Shown here: positions 10,006 to 21,159 of the stretch, piece by piece
Layout of the letters: each line of letters opens with the position of its first letter
Position numbering within the stretch: position 1 is the stretch's first letter
DNA from: Auriscalpium vulgare
Lineage: Eukaryota; Basidiomycota; Agaricomycetes; Russulales; Auriscalpiaceae
Direction of reading: 5' to 3'
Length of the DNA: 64,000 nucleotides
Assembly: GCA_019915015.1 (NCBI GenBank)
Contig: JAHBBC010000006.1
Span: forward strand, 434,001 to 498,000
Translations under genes and position numbers: made by a program
The notes under the pieces: model-generated
What the model saw: the letters and a program-made list of their open reading frames with translations, nothing else
Told to the model about the DNA's origin: nothing
Database searches by the model: none

Positions 10006-10744
10006 CTAATAGATCCCCGGAATGACCCTGTATGGCACCCTCGCCGCCCATGCATCCCACTCTTCCTTGAACTGATCTCTCAGCATCGCGTCCTCCGCCG
10101 GCGCACGCGCCAGCAAGCTCGCAAGAGCATATGCGCTCATCGCGGTCCACAGCGCGGCGTACCACCAGCCCGCAGACCCGTCGAGGAGGCCCTCCGCGCG
10201 AAACCACGAGCCAGGCCCGAAGTGCAGCAGCAGCGTGCCGACGACGGTGAGGACGGAAGCGGCGTAGCTTGGGTGGCGTACGTACGCGTACGGGCCGCGC
10301 GTGACGAGCCTGTGGTTCGCGCGCAGCGTGATCTCGAAAGTGAAGAGTAGGCCGAGCGCGCGGTAGCACTCGAGGCGCAGCACGCCGCCGGCGAGCGTGC
10401 AGAGGCACCCGAACAGGAAGAGCGGCGGGAGCGTGGCTGCGAGTGGTGTAGATGGGGCAGGGGATGAGATGATGGACGCGATGTCGAAGAGGAGGCTCGT
10501 GATGACAGAGGTCTGATAAAATGCGGGTCGGGGTGTGAGCGCCCTTGCATTCCGTGGTTTCACTGGCAGCGGGCAGACTGACCTTCCACATGAGCGCATG
10601 TATGCGGACAAACTTGCCAAAGATCTTTTCGATGCCCTTCGATTTTTGGACTTCGCCTGGGGCCGGGAGGGGATTCGGTGGGGTTAAGGCGAGCCAGGTG
10701 CCCACGGAACCGGTGAGGAGAAAGGGGATTTTGACGAGCGACAT
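10006..10744 (-). CDS. ICMT-like membrane protein, copy B
   Basis: Two exons. Exon 1 starts MSLVKIPFLLTGSVGTWLAL and runs through IEKIFGKFVRIHALMWK. The intron is 10513-10582 (GTCAGT...CTGATAAA-type acceptor, 70 nt, not a multiple of three). Exon 2 carries SVITSLLFDIASI, the RLVTRGPYAYVRHPSYAAS signature, LLLHFGPGSWF and EWDAWAARVPYRVIPGIY, stop at 10006. Closest by eye to copies A and C. The TATA box is at 10796-10801. It has four predicted helices as in other copies, and the key RHPxY and EW motifs are intact, so it is probably active. Confidence 0.85.
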
Positions 10745-10795
10745 GGCGACGGGGTGCGCGGAGTCTGGCTATGCGTTGACCAGGACCTCCCGGCA

Positions 10796-10801
10796 TTTAT
10801 A
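10796..10801 (-). promoter_or_regulatory. TATA box of ICMT copy B
   Basis: TATAAA on the minus strand, 52 bp upstream of the ATG, in the same conserved block as copies A and C. Confidence 0.65.
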
Positions 10802-12003
10802 CAGGCCAGGAAGCAACGACAGAGTTACCTCCGTAACATGACATGCGTTATCGTTGTACATCCAAGGTCAGTCAGCTGAGCTCGGAGTCCACGATGCCGA
10901 GCGCTCACGCGCACGTTTGCCACTCGTCTTCGGAGGTTTGCTGCTTGAAATGAGAGCAGCAGTGCTTCGGACCGCACTCACGCATACTATCGAGCGTAAG
11001 GTTACGCCTGCGGTGCTCGGTGTTCACACTGGCAAAGAGAAAAATAAGTAAGACTAGGAGTGCAAACACCACGCACCGTCACGCGCGGCGGCGATGTGTG
11101 TCGTTGTCCTTAGGAAGGTAGGACTTCGGAGCGTGGCGTGGCAGGGGAACTCTACGGAGTAATCATGTGACCACTTCGGCATCGACGGCATCTAGGCTTC
11201 GTTCTTCTGCGCGCGGGAGCCTGCAGGAGGGCATTGAACGGTAGATATCAACGCGGGTACCGGTAACAGTGAAAAGGAACAATCTGCAAAACATCGCACG
11301 CCGCCGCGTGCGCTGGGAACTGACTTATTCGGCAGCCCTTTAGTAAACCTTTTGGTGTCGGTTGTGGCAAATTCGCCCACTTTGCAGTGAGCACAGCGGA
11401 ATTGACGTACTTATTCCGATTCAGCAGTCTTTGCTGCATATCGAAAGATACGTATTACGATGTTTTGTTCTCCAGGCAGGGTGGGAAAGTCACACGCGCT
11501 TTTTGAAGGTTTTGCCTGATATCGCCACGGCCCACTGCAGGCTCAAAGCTGACTTAGTAGTAAATGACTTTGAACCAAAAATGTGCACGTTAGAGACTCT
11601 TTCCAGAATAATCAAATCAAATATCTCCTAATGCTGTAACGTTGAGCGAGCTACGGAGAATACAAGGAGGCTGCGTCTCCGAGGAAATGAAGTGAGGCAC
11701 AGCACATCTCGTACGCGGATGTCGGAATTCGGGATTCAGCTGACTGGGAATCAGATCAGCTTGGTCACCTGAAAGTCGGGTCGTGGCTTAAATGAGGTCG
11801 GTGACGGAGACTAGGTCTTGGCTGTTCCTACCGTCAACCTTGCGGGGAAGTTGACAGTCGTTCCGCCGCCAAGTCCCCAGGGCCCCAGTGCTTCAGTCGC
11901 CCACAGGCACAATGCGAGTGAAGAGTTGCAATTATGCGAAAATAGAATATGCAGTCCTGCCATCGAAAAGCTACAGCGATGAGATAGATGTGTCCGTGAA
12001 GTC
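10802..12003. other. Intergenic region between ICMT copies B and C
   Basis: About 10802-11215 matches the upstream of copy A. About 11330-11640 is relatively AT-rich and contains an 89-codon plus-strand frame (11362-11631) with no recognisable domain. About 11640-11800 has the same 'cgaggaaatgaagtgaggcac' flavour as the gamma flank (GGAAACGAAGTTGAGGC) and may be a further diverged ICMT 3' flank. No gene is supported. Confidence 0.4.
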
Positions 12004-12791
12004 CTAATAAATCCCCGGAATGACCCTGTATGGCACCCTCGCAGCCCACGCATCCCACTCCTCCTTGAACTGCTCTCTCAGCATCGCATCCTCCGTCGGC
12101 GCACGCGCCAAAATGCTCGTAAGAACATAAGTCTCCATCGCGGTCCACAGCGCGGCGAACCACCAGCCCGCAGACGTGCCGAGCAGGCCCACCGCGCGGA
12201 ACCACGAGCCAGGCCCGAAGTGCAGCAGCAGCGTGCCGACGACGCCGAGCACGACGCCAGTGTAGCTTGGGTGGCGCACGTACGCGTACGGGCCTCGCGT
12301 GACGAGCTTGTGGTTCGCGCGCAGCGTGATCTCGAATGTGAAGAGCGGGCCGAGCGCGCGGTAGCACTCGAGGCGCAGCACGCCGCTTGCGAGCGTGCAG
12401 AGGCACCCGAGCAGGAAGAGCGGTGGGAGCGTGGATGCGAGTGGTGTGGGTGCGGCAGGGGCGGTGGTGTGTAGGGGCGCGAGGAAGCGACCGACGAGGG
12501 CGGGGGCGCGCCCCTCGGACAGGATGATAGACGCAACGTCGAAGAGGATGCTCGTGATGACTGAGGTCTGATAATGCAGGGCGGGGTGTGAGCACCCCTG
12601 CATGCCGCGGCTCCAGCGGACCGACTGACCTTCCACACGAGTGCGTGTATACGGACAATCTTGCCAAAGGTCTTCTCGATGCCCTTCGATTTTTGGCGTT
12701 CACCGCTGGACGGCGGAGGGTTTGGTGGGGTTAAGGCGAGCCAGGTGCCCACGGCGCCGGAGAGGAGAAAGGGGATTTTAACAAGCAACAT
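12004..12791 (-). CDS. ICMT-like membrane protein, copy C
   Basis: Exon 1 starts MLLVKIPFLLSGAVGTWLAL at 12791, aligned with the starts of A and B; an upstream in-frame ATG at 12842 lies within the TATA region and is not used as start. The intron is 12568-12629 (62 nt). Exon 2 has an insertion of about 16 residues after FDVASII (EGRAPALVGRFLAPLHT) absent from A and B, then LPPLFLLGCLCTLASGVLR, KLVTRGPYAYVRHPSYTG, LLLHFGPGSWF and EWDAWAARVPYRVIPGIY, stop at 12004. All family motifs are intact. The TATA box is at 12842-12847. Confidence 0.85.
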
Positions 12792-12841
12792 GACGAGGGG
12801 GCGCAGACTATGGGTACGTGTTGACCAGGACAGCCTGGGCA

Positions 12842-12847
12842 TTTATA
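12842..12847 (-). promoter_or_regulatory. TATA box of ICMT copy C
   Basis: TATAAA on the minus strand, 51 bp upstream of the chosen ATG, preceded by the GTTGACCAGGACAG block shared with A and B. Confidence 0.6.
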
Positions 12848-15045
12848 CAGCTGGCCAATATGCAACGATGAAGTAAGCCACGTTGCGGATGATCCGTTAT
12901 GAACTTGCCTGTCGCAGAAGGAAGCCGCCTGCATTAATATTGCGTGCCGCACTCACGTCGGGAATCGAGATTCGACCACGGTCGCGAAGAGCAGGCGCGC
13001 ACAGGGGCGCTCCTGATTCAGATGTTGAGATCGCGCCCGGCTCCAGGAGCGATGAGTTCTGCGTAACCGCTCGCTTTTGTCGTGGGAGAGTGGCCAGCGC
13101 TTGCTCCGCGTTGCTGTGATCCAACCACCGAGGCTTGGCCGAGGCACTGAGTACGGCGGTTTGTGCATCAAGTCCCTGGCCCATGGGGCTACCTGGGAGA
13201 GGAGCATGAGGAGCGTTCGCAAGTGTCATCACAACGAGGGCGGGAAGTTTGCAGAATGCAAACATGACCGGAAAGCAGAGGACGTCGTGGGACAACCTTT
13301 CCATCCCCGACGACAGCGAGGATGACCTAAACAATCGCCGCCGGCACGTTCCGCCCGCACTTGCCACACGCCAAGTTCAACTGTCCCGACTCCCTGCAAC
13401 CGATTATATTAGCTGTGGCTCGTAGATCCCGAGTACACTCACACGCAGTTCACACGTCTGAGTCGCTCGGCGGTGTGCAACGAGCGCATTGCCGCCGGCA
13501 GTCACACCTCCGCCCGCAGATGACGTCCTGGCGCCCGTACGACGCACACAGAAATGCAATCACAACGGTATTGTGCCCCACCATGCACACGCCGTCAGCG
13601 CGCACGCCAACGCCCCGCCCCGCCCCCCGCTGCATGTGGCCGTCGCACGCGCGTGCCTCGCACACCACACGCACGGGCCGCCGTAGAATGCGGAGGAGAT
13701 GCCGCGCCTGCCCAGGCACTGATCGGCCTATCCAAAGCCCAAAATCCCGTCCCGACTTCCAGTATAGGTATCCACAGGCGAGGCACGCAATATTGCCTCC
13801 GATGCCTTGCTAATATTGCGGGGGGTATTTCTGAAGTTTTCTGGTGGGCTGGTGTCGGCATCGTGCGACGTGCTGCGCGACCAGCGTGTCTGCGCGTGAA
13901 AAAACACCGCGAGGCCTGCGCCGCTAGGCTGCAGCTATAAATTCTCAAATGAATTGATATCATCAATTTAGTGGTTCCAAGATGGCAGCGCACCTTCATC
14001 CCCTTTGACATCCCTATGCTCCACGTCGCTATTGGTCTCGCTAATATTCAAGGTGGCCTGACAGGCGTCCGACACACCATCGCGTCACTTCATACCGGCG
14101 GGCATATCCGCAGCACCTGCGCCGCTATCGCACAGAACGCCCCGTCTGTCCGCGGCCGCAAAATATTGACACTGACTGACAGGCGAGAAGCCACGGCGTA
14201 TGCGGCCGCGCATCCAATTCGAAAGGCAAAGTGGCAGCGCGCATCGAAGGCATCTCGTATGTAATTTTCGCATCGTTCTCGCTAAGCTTCAAGGTTAGCG
14301 CGCGCGAAGAAGGTTGCGATGCGAAGGGGCTGGAACCGTCTTTCCTTTCGGGTTCGAGCTGATGAGGTAAATGCGGAACTGGGCGGTGGGGTTACTGCAT
14401 CCAATATGATGCGGAAGACGCTGGAACACGTCGTTAGCGACGGCGGCGTGCGCGCTCCGCTTTGCCGCTGCACACAGCGAGTTTGCGCCGAACACGAGAG
14501 CGAGGATCGTAGGTGGCGATTGCGGAGAGACTTGCGGTATCTCGGAGAGCATGAGCAGCGCATGCGCCCTCCGCGGGCCCGGGCGCATGCACCGCGGGCA
14601 TACCAGTCCAGCGCAGATTGTCCGGCGGGCGCCCATCGACGCGATCCGTGCCAGCACCCAGCCAACGTGACCACGCTTGGACTGAGATTGGCGCGCTGCG
14701 CAGATCCGGGTGCAACACTTGTGGTAATGGTTGGCGGCGGAGGATGCAACTGATAAAAGGGATCAGATCCGCTGGCTTGCGCGCCCTCGAAACGCTCGTT
14801 TATTGACGTATAAATGACGAGAGGTCAGCACCGACGTTCGCGGCCCCGGGGGGGCGTAAGCGTCGTAATGAAGGCCGTGTAAACACTGGAGAGCAGAGTG
14901 TTGCATATTCCGAGGTACACGCATCGCGGGAAGGCCATCACCAGAGCGCTCACATCGCCTGAAGATATGGTCATTTCTACGTACCAACAGCAAGCACTGG
15001 CACATACCCGATCCCCACAACTGCCAGTCCTCAGCCTGCCCGCGC
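12848..15045. other. 2.2-kb region without a supported gene
   Basis: Open frames occur on both strands (for example 156 codons at 12897-13367 minus, 150 codons at 13361-13813 plus, 155 codons at 14282-14749 minus), but they overlap each other, are low-complexity and have no recognisable domain or splice logic. GCTAATATT occurs at 13809 and 14039 in otherwise unrelated contexts. It may contain decayed sequence. I saw no transposase or reverse transcriptase motif. Confidence 0.4.
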
Positions 15046-16626
15046 CTATGACAAGAACCCGCGCACAGCGCCCCCCACGTTGCTCACGTCCAGCAGGAAC
15101 GTGTCGTGCCCCCACACGCCGCCGAGCTCATAGTAGCTCACGCGCGTGTTCCCCGCCATGCGCAGCGCGTCCGCGAGCTCGCGCTGCTGCTCGACCGGGA
15201 ACAGGATGTCCGACTGCACGCCAAGCACGAGCGCCGGCGTGTGCGCGAGCGGCGCGAGGCCCGCCGCGAGGTCCGGCACGTGCGGCGCGGGGCTCGCCGG
15301 CGGCGGGTGTGCGCGCGCGGGCCCTGCGTCCGGTACCGCTGTGGGCGGGGGCGCGGACGACGCGACGGTGGGCAGTCCGGCGAGGGCAGATTCGGAGAGG
15401 TCGAATAGATCCATCGCTTTGGAGATGTATAGCAGCGAGTTGGCGTCGTACTTGAGGCAGAACTGCTCGCCCTGGTGGTCAAGGTACGTCTCAATGAGGA
15501 AGTCTGGGCAGAGTGCGGGCTGCCGCGCCTGCTGAGACGGGTCGGGCGAGGGAGGAAGGTCGCGCAGCCGCCGCCCGAAGCGGATGTCCCACTCCGGCCC
15601 GGAACGGTAGGTGATCGTGGCGATCTCTGTGTGTGCATGTAGGTGGTTAGATACGATGTGGACGGTATGAGAAGGACGTACGGCGGGCGAGCTTCATGCC
15701 CGTGTGTGGCGGCATGCCGTCGTAGTAGAAGCCGTTGTTCCAGTTGGGATCAGCCATGAGTACTGCGCCGCAATCCATTCAGTTAGTAATCAGCTGCACG
15801 AGACAAAAACATGCTTACCGCTCCTCTGCGCATATCGCATCGCGACCGCAGATGGGCTGCTCCGCGCGGTCCCGCTGATGCTCACGACCTTCCCCACCCT
15901 CTCCGGGAACAACCACGCCGCCGCCAGACTCTGCATCCCACCCATCGACGCGCCGACGCTCGCCGCAAGCTTGTCCACGCCAAGATGGTCCAGCAGCGCG
16001 AATTGCGCGCGCACCATGTCGAAGATCGAAATAACCGGGAAAGTCGTCGCGTACGGGCGGCCTGTGCGCTCGTCGATGCTCGCGGGGCCCGTGCTCCCGT
16101 AGCATCCGCCAAGCACGTTGGCACACACAACGAAGTACTGTGACGTATCGAGCGCCTTGCCGGGCCCGATGAACGCCTCCCACCATCCGGGCGTCGGGCT
16201 CGCGGGCGTCGCGGCTGCGTGTGACGATGCGGAGAGTCCGGTGTGCAGCAGGATGACGTTGTCGCGCGCAGCGTTGAGCGCGCCCCAAGTCTCGTAGGCG
16301 GTGGTGATGGAGGGTAGCGGCGTGGACGAGTAGGTGAGCGGGAGCGGGTCGTAATGGGTGTATGTGTGGTATGATGTCGGGGACGGCCGTGCATAGGGCG
16401 GTTCCGGGCCGCTTGAGGACGGATCAGAGGGTGTTTGGGCAAGCGAGGAGAGGATGCGCGAGGAGCGCGCAGCATGCTGGTCGACGCAAGGAAAGGATGG
16501 GCGCGAGGGTGGTGGGGAAGCGTGCTGTGGGGGGCTTGGGCGGGCAGCCGTGGTGCATATACGGCGCCGCGGTGCTCGGAGAGCTTTTCGAGTGGTGCGA
16601 ATGGCGGATGTCGAGGCGAACATCAC
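15046..16626 (-). CDS. Serine/homoserine O-acyltransferase, MET2/CysA(Cys2) family, probably mitochondrial
   Basis: An alpha/beta-hydrolase-fold acyltransferase feeding methionine or cysteine synthesis. The N-terminus ([20 protein letters not shown]) is rich in Arg, Ser and Ala with no acids, like a mitochondrial presequence. The core has [39 protein letters not shown], the nucleophile elbow [14 protein letters not shown] (Ser), and after two introns [29 protein letters not shown], the acid in [13 protein letters not shown] and the His in [11 protein letters not shown]. It ends GGAVRGFLS. Introns near 15.78-15.81 and 15.64-15.70 kb restore frame. The presequence and the [19 protein letters not shown] segment favour the fungal CysA/Cys2 branch over classical cytosolic MET2; that choice is inference. 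All catalytic residues are present. Confidence 0.88.
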
Positions 16627-17993
16627 TGCCTTGTCCTACAGGAGAACTTATGGGACAGTCTGCGAACCACAAAAAAAGAGATGTCTCGTTACCACTGCAG
16701 TCCGTCGACATCGCCGACCTGACACAAACGCACCTGGGATTCCTCCTGGGAATGGATGACGCGAATGACACGGTGAATTACGACAGACAGTCGTCTTGCC
16801 TAGCTATCTGGTGATGGGGAAGGATGCGCTGGTAGCGCGACGGAGAGAAGCGGGGTCTGTGCGCAGTCATGGATTCTGGAAGGCATTATGTGACGAAGCA
16901 GAGAGGCGCGCGCCCGATGGCGAAATCGGTGCTCATACCTTCCGCACGTGACCGCCACGCGCCAACGGGTCGGACAGCTGTAGGTCGAGATATGAAAGCG
17001 TTGTGAGTACGCACGCATACATGCTGCAAAACCTCGTTCGAAGAGAGCTGACACGCGCAGCGTGCTCAGTGGTTCTAAGCAGCAATTGTCAGTCCCTCAG
17101 TCGGCCCCGATTGCTTCAACTTGCTTGATTATACATTCTACTTACTCCTAAGTACTCTTGCACTACGCCGGAGAATTTTGAGAGGTAGCTAAAGTGAGGG
17201 CGGGTACATGGAGGTGAGTGTTGAGGTGGGGGATTATTGGCATAACGGTGGGTCCACGCTTTATATGATCAGGAAGACGTTGTTTAGCTTGTCCAAACAT
17301 CCCGGCATGCACGTGACTGACGCGTCGCACCGCGTCCACTGGCAGCGTCGCTCCTTCTCTCCGGAACTCCCGTACCCGTGCAAAAATTGGGGCTGGTCTC
17401 GTATATAAAGTGTGTCCTGCACAGCGCGTTTGTGCCTGCCTCTTTCCCTCTCCCTCCCCCGTGACGCTCTGTGTCTACGCCGACGTGCAGTTGTCAGCGT
17501 ACCATGCGCGCCCTAGTGCCGACGACAGGTAGGAATCCGCGCTCAATCATGGCCGTGAACGTGATTTCCCAGATATTATTGCAGATTTGTTCTGTGGTCC
17601 GCTGGCGGGGCGGCTTGGCCACGTGAGTGGCGGCCGATCGGCGAGCCGGCGGGATGGCGGCATCAAGCGCCGCGGCGGGCTCGCCCAACATCGTCGTCGC
17701 CAACGACTCCCAGGCGATCGTCCATCCTCTCACCAATCCCCACGTTGCCGACACCGCTCGCAAAACACGTTGCAAGCCCCGAGTCATCGCGGCGCCACAG
17801 GTCACGCCCACCGTCCGCCGGCCACACCCACGTGCTCGTTCAGAATTGACAAACTCGTCGATCGACCCCGCGTTCGACAGCAAAGTCAACCAACACATCT
17901 CCCAGCGCCAACGAACATAATCTGACCCGTCGACGCTACACAGAATATCCACCGGAAGGACCAACGCGCCTATCCATATCGGCCTCTGCGTCA
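16627..17993. promoter_or_regulatory. Divergent intergenic region of acyltransferase and Ser-rich gene
   Basis: Contains the promoters of both flanking genes. A TATATAAA box is at 17402-17409 on the plus strand, followed by a pyrimidine-rich stretch (about 17440-17465), a typical fungal transcription start. That start would lie well upstream of 17994, so a 5' UTR intron or an upstream coding exon is possible (an ATG at 17503 is followed by GTAGGA). A 198-codon minus-strand frame (17494-18090) overlaps but has no recognisable family. Confidence 0.45.
17402..17409 (+). promoter_or_regulatory. TATA box, probably of the Ser/Pro-rich gene
   Basis: TATATAAA followed about 35-50 bp later by CT-rich sequence, as expected at a fungal core promoter. 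No other plus-strand gene lies closer than 17994. Confidence 0.5.
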
Positions 17994-20586
17994 TGGCAGC
18001 GGCGTCGGTCCAGAGACAGTCGCTCGCGCGTACCCCATCAACCCGCTCCTCCACCGCCTCGCACACCAGCACGAAGCCCGACCGACGCATCTCCCTCGGT
18101 GTTATAGATTCGGCTAGATTCAGGCTATCGCACGACGTGCGTGTTTCGTCCTGCCCATCGCATCACACCCTGCCCGCGTGCCTTACACGTGTTGACCGTG
18201 TTTTCTTCGCAGTTCGCAAGGCTCGTCCGTTCGCCAAGCGCAGCGTCCTCCACCTCAAAGTCCACGACCCCCGTATGTCCCTTTCATTTTACGCCGTGTG
18301 CCGCTTCGTCGCGGTGCTGCGTCGCCTTGGATCGTGTGAGCTGACGGACGCGTGCAGAGCACGCACGGCTCACGCAACGGCACGGGCCCCACAGAGGCGA
18401 GCACAGAGTATGAGAACGAGTCTGCCGCGCGTTTAGACCTCAGCGACCTCGACATGTCCCGCACCCTCCCAGACGAACGTCCCTCTCGCAAAGCAAAGGT
18501 GCGCCGCGACCCGTCATTCACCGCTTTCGCCCTTGACACCAGCATCTTTCCAGATCTACGAATTCCTCTCCCGCTCGACATCTCGCTCGCGCTCTCGCTC
18601 CAAGTCGACCACCCGCCGATCCGAGTCAAACGAGTCTCCACCCGACTTGCCCGGCCTCAGCCACTCCGCGACCACCACATCCACATCCGGGACCTCCGAG
18701 TCCCACTTTGACGAGCACGCCACGCCGACGCGCGCGCGGTCCAAGCCGCTCACTCGCTCACCCCCACGCCCGTTCTCGAACACCACCGCCGGCACCGATA
18801 CTACCGTCACTCCCACGAACAACAGATCCCGCACCCCACGACCCGCGCATCCCCCGCAGTTCAAACACCCTGCGTACCCAGTCAACGACAGCGGCATCGG
18901 CGTGAACGAGTACGACGCGCGCATGCCGCCGCCCCCGGTTCCGGTGCCCGTCCATGCGCCCGTGCCCGTACAGGCACAGACCCCGACCCCCAAGCCGCAG
19001 AAAAGGAAATCGAAGCCCGCCACGCTCTTTGGCATTTCGCTCCCGGTGCGCTCGCGTCCGCAGACACCCACCGCAGCCCTCGAGCGACCCGTCCACAGTC
19101 CTGCCCCACCCACACCAAAGTCTACGAACCACTCCGCCCCCGCCTCCTCAAAATCTAGGTCCCAGACGTACCCCGTGGCGACGCCGAGTGCCAGCGGCTC
19201 CCGCAGGCCACCGATGACGGCGATGACGGCGCCTCCCACACCGACCGTCGCTCTCGACCCCGTCCTGCGCCCGCGCTCGACGCCCCCTCGCGACCGGCCC
19301 GTCTCGTCAGACTCCGAGCGCGACGGCCGGTGTTCTCCCCTTTTTGGCCTTGGGGCCGGCGCGCGGAGGATGTTCAGAAGCCGGAGCAGAGGCAAGGAGA
19401 AGGAAAAGGACAAGCAGAAGGAGAGGGAGGTGGGGCGGCCGGTGATGGTGAAGGTTGGCGGACGGCATGGCAGCTTCGACTTCGAGCGGCCCGGAGAGCT
19501 GAGGAGGAGCACGAGCCAGACGGGGGCACGACGACCGTCGGGGCAGTCATCACGAACGAACCATCCGCGGACGGACCACACACGGTCGCCACCCACCGCG
19601 CCAACGCAGCACCTCCGCGGTGGCACGCTCCCTCAAACTTCCTCACAACCGCGCACCCAAGTCCCCACCCACACCCACTCGCAATCGACCTCCGCCGTAC
19701 GCCGTGCCCGTGCGCACGGCTCACCGCTGGTGCCGAACTCGCCGTTGGTCCCGCCGTCCGCGCACTCGCACTCGACCGACAACGCCGCAGTCGCCGCCGG
19801 CAGCTGGGGACGCCAGGCGCGCTCGCAGGGCTGGGCACGCGCGGGCGTGCTCCCACCGTTTGCGTTCGAGAGCGCGGCGAGCGGGAGCGGGAGTGCGTCC
19901 GCGGGGCGCGCGAGCCCGGCGATGAGCGAGGGGCGCGCACGGCTCGCGCGCGACAGGGAGCGCGAGCGGGAGAAGGTGGGCTTCGATCTGGGCGAGGGCG
20001 TGCGGGAGCGGGGGCGCGCGGGGTACAGGGACGGGGTGCGCAGTGGGCCGGCGGGCGCGGGCGGGGAGGGGAGAGAGGGCCGGTGGGAGCAGAAGGAGGT
20101 GGATTTGGGGCTTGGCCTGACGTGGGCGCCGTCGAAGATCCGCGTGCGGGAGTGGACTGCGCCGATGGGCGAGAAGGAGAGGCAGCGCGAGCGCGAGGAG
20201 TGGGAACGGGAGGGAGAGCGGCGCGCAAGGGAGCGATATGAGATGGGATATGCGCACCCGGAGGCTGGAGGCGGCGCGCGGAGCGCGGGGAGGCGCAAGA
20301 CGGACAAGGAGGTGACGGGGCGGTATCGGCAGGTGCTGGGCGACCCGGCGTTCGACACGTTCAAGAAGTGTGAGTGCTCTGGCGTATTCTTGAGGCGTGC
20401 TGGTACTCACTCGTGGTGTTGGTGTGCGCAGATGTACGCCGGTTTGATGCGGATATCATACCGCTGGACGGGCTGCTTGCGCGTGTGGGGCGTCTGCTCG
20501 ACGCAGCGCCCACACGTCTGAACGAGCGCGAGAAGCGCGAGATGCTGGAAGACCTCGTGCGGATCGTGCGCGAGAACGAGTGGTGA
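17994..20586 (+). CDS. Large disordered Ser/Pro/Arg-rich protein with conserved-looking C-terminal tail
   Basis: Unknown function. Exon 1 begins MAAASVQRQSLARTPSTRSS; further short exons lead through LDLSDLDMSRTLPDERPSRK to a 4-phase-correct junction ending AAAGCAAAG at about 18498 joined to ATCTACGAATTCCTC at 18555, then one long exon to 20369 and a last exon from about 20432. The body is low complexity: SRSRSRSK, poly-Pro/Val (PPPPVPVPVHAPVPV), KEKEKDKQKERE and ARDREREREK blocks, with several basic nuclear-signal-like patches. The C-terminus, in contrast, looks folded: VTGRYRQVLGDPAFDTFKKY, RRFDADIIPLDGLLARVGRL and REKREMLEDLVRIVRENEW. The first exons are the least certain. Likely nuclear or scaffold-like; inference only. 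Confidence 0.7.
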
Positions 20587-21159
20587 TCATATACCGCGTC
20601 CTCCCTTCCTGTCACCCTCACCCTCACCCTCGCCCTCGCCCTCACCTCCCACTCACTGCACTTTGCTTGATGCCTTCGGATTTGATACCCTCACGACAAC
20701 TTACGATCTATTCATATCTATCCTATTTACCCATGCTATTCACTCTCACGTCTGGATTCGTGCATCTTTTCTTTCCATCACGACTAGCTTCATGTCTCCC
20801 TTAGTAATTTACCCTACGTTACTTACTGGTTACATTGTCCCCTTCCCTTACACTTTACGTTCTACTACGCCATGGTTTTGCTCATCACGCCTACATATGT
20901 CCTTCTACATACTCACAGCACGACGGCGGTGCCGCCTACATAGATGTCCATTGTACGCATAGCTTTCACGTCTGGTCCATGTTTCAATTTGTCGCTATGT
21001 GTACACCTTGCAATAGTGCAATGCCACGTATACCGCTCTGATCGGAAAACAACGTTCGCCCTCACGCAATATGGAAATAGTCAATCAAAATACACGACAA
21101 GGCGTAAGTTCATACCGTACATTCAGACCTCTTACATCTGCGTCCCTCGTCCACGCTCC
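20587..21159. other. Convergent 3' region
   Basis: Between the stops of the Ser-rich gene and DID2. It starts with a CCCTCA/CCCTCG short tandem array (about 20612-20645), then AT-richer sequence typical of 3' UTRs. No gene is supported. Confidence 0.4.

Noticed and set aside
12897..13367. 156-codon minus-strand frame upstream of ICMT copy C
   Set aside because: No family features, not conserved upstream of copies A or B, and overlapped by several frames on the other strand.
8109..15045. Search for CaaX pheromone precursors beside the ICMT copies
   Set aside because: I saw no short frame ending in a Cys-aliphatic-aliphatic-X stop in the reading frames I could inspect; a systematic scan of frames below 60 codons was not possible by eye.
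17494..18090. 198-codon minus-strand frame between the acyltransferase and the Ser-rich gene
   Set aside because: No recognisable domain, overlaps the first exon of the Ser-rich gene and its TATA-driven transcript; left uncalled, though not excluded.
18556..20410. Long minus-strand and alternative plus-strand frames (up to 356 codons) over the Ser/Pro/Arg-rich gene
   Set aside because: Low-complexity GC-rich coding sequence opens all frames; only the plus-strand frame gives correct splice junctions and a folded C-terminal tail.
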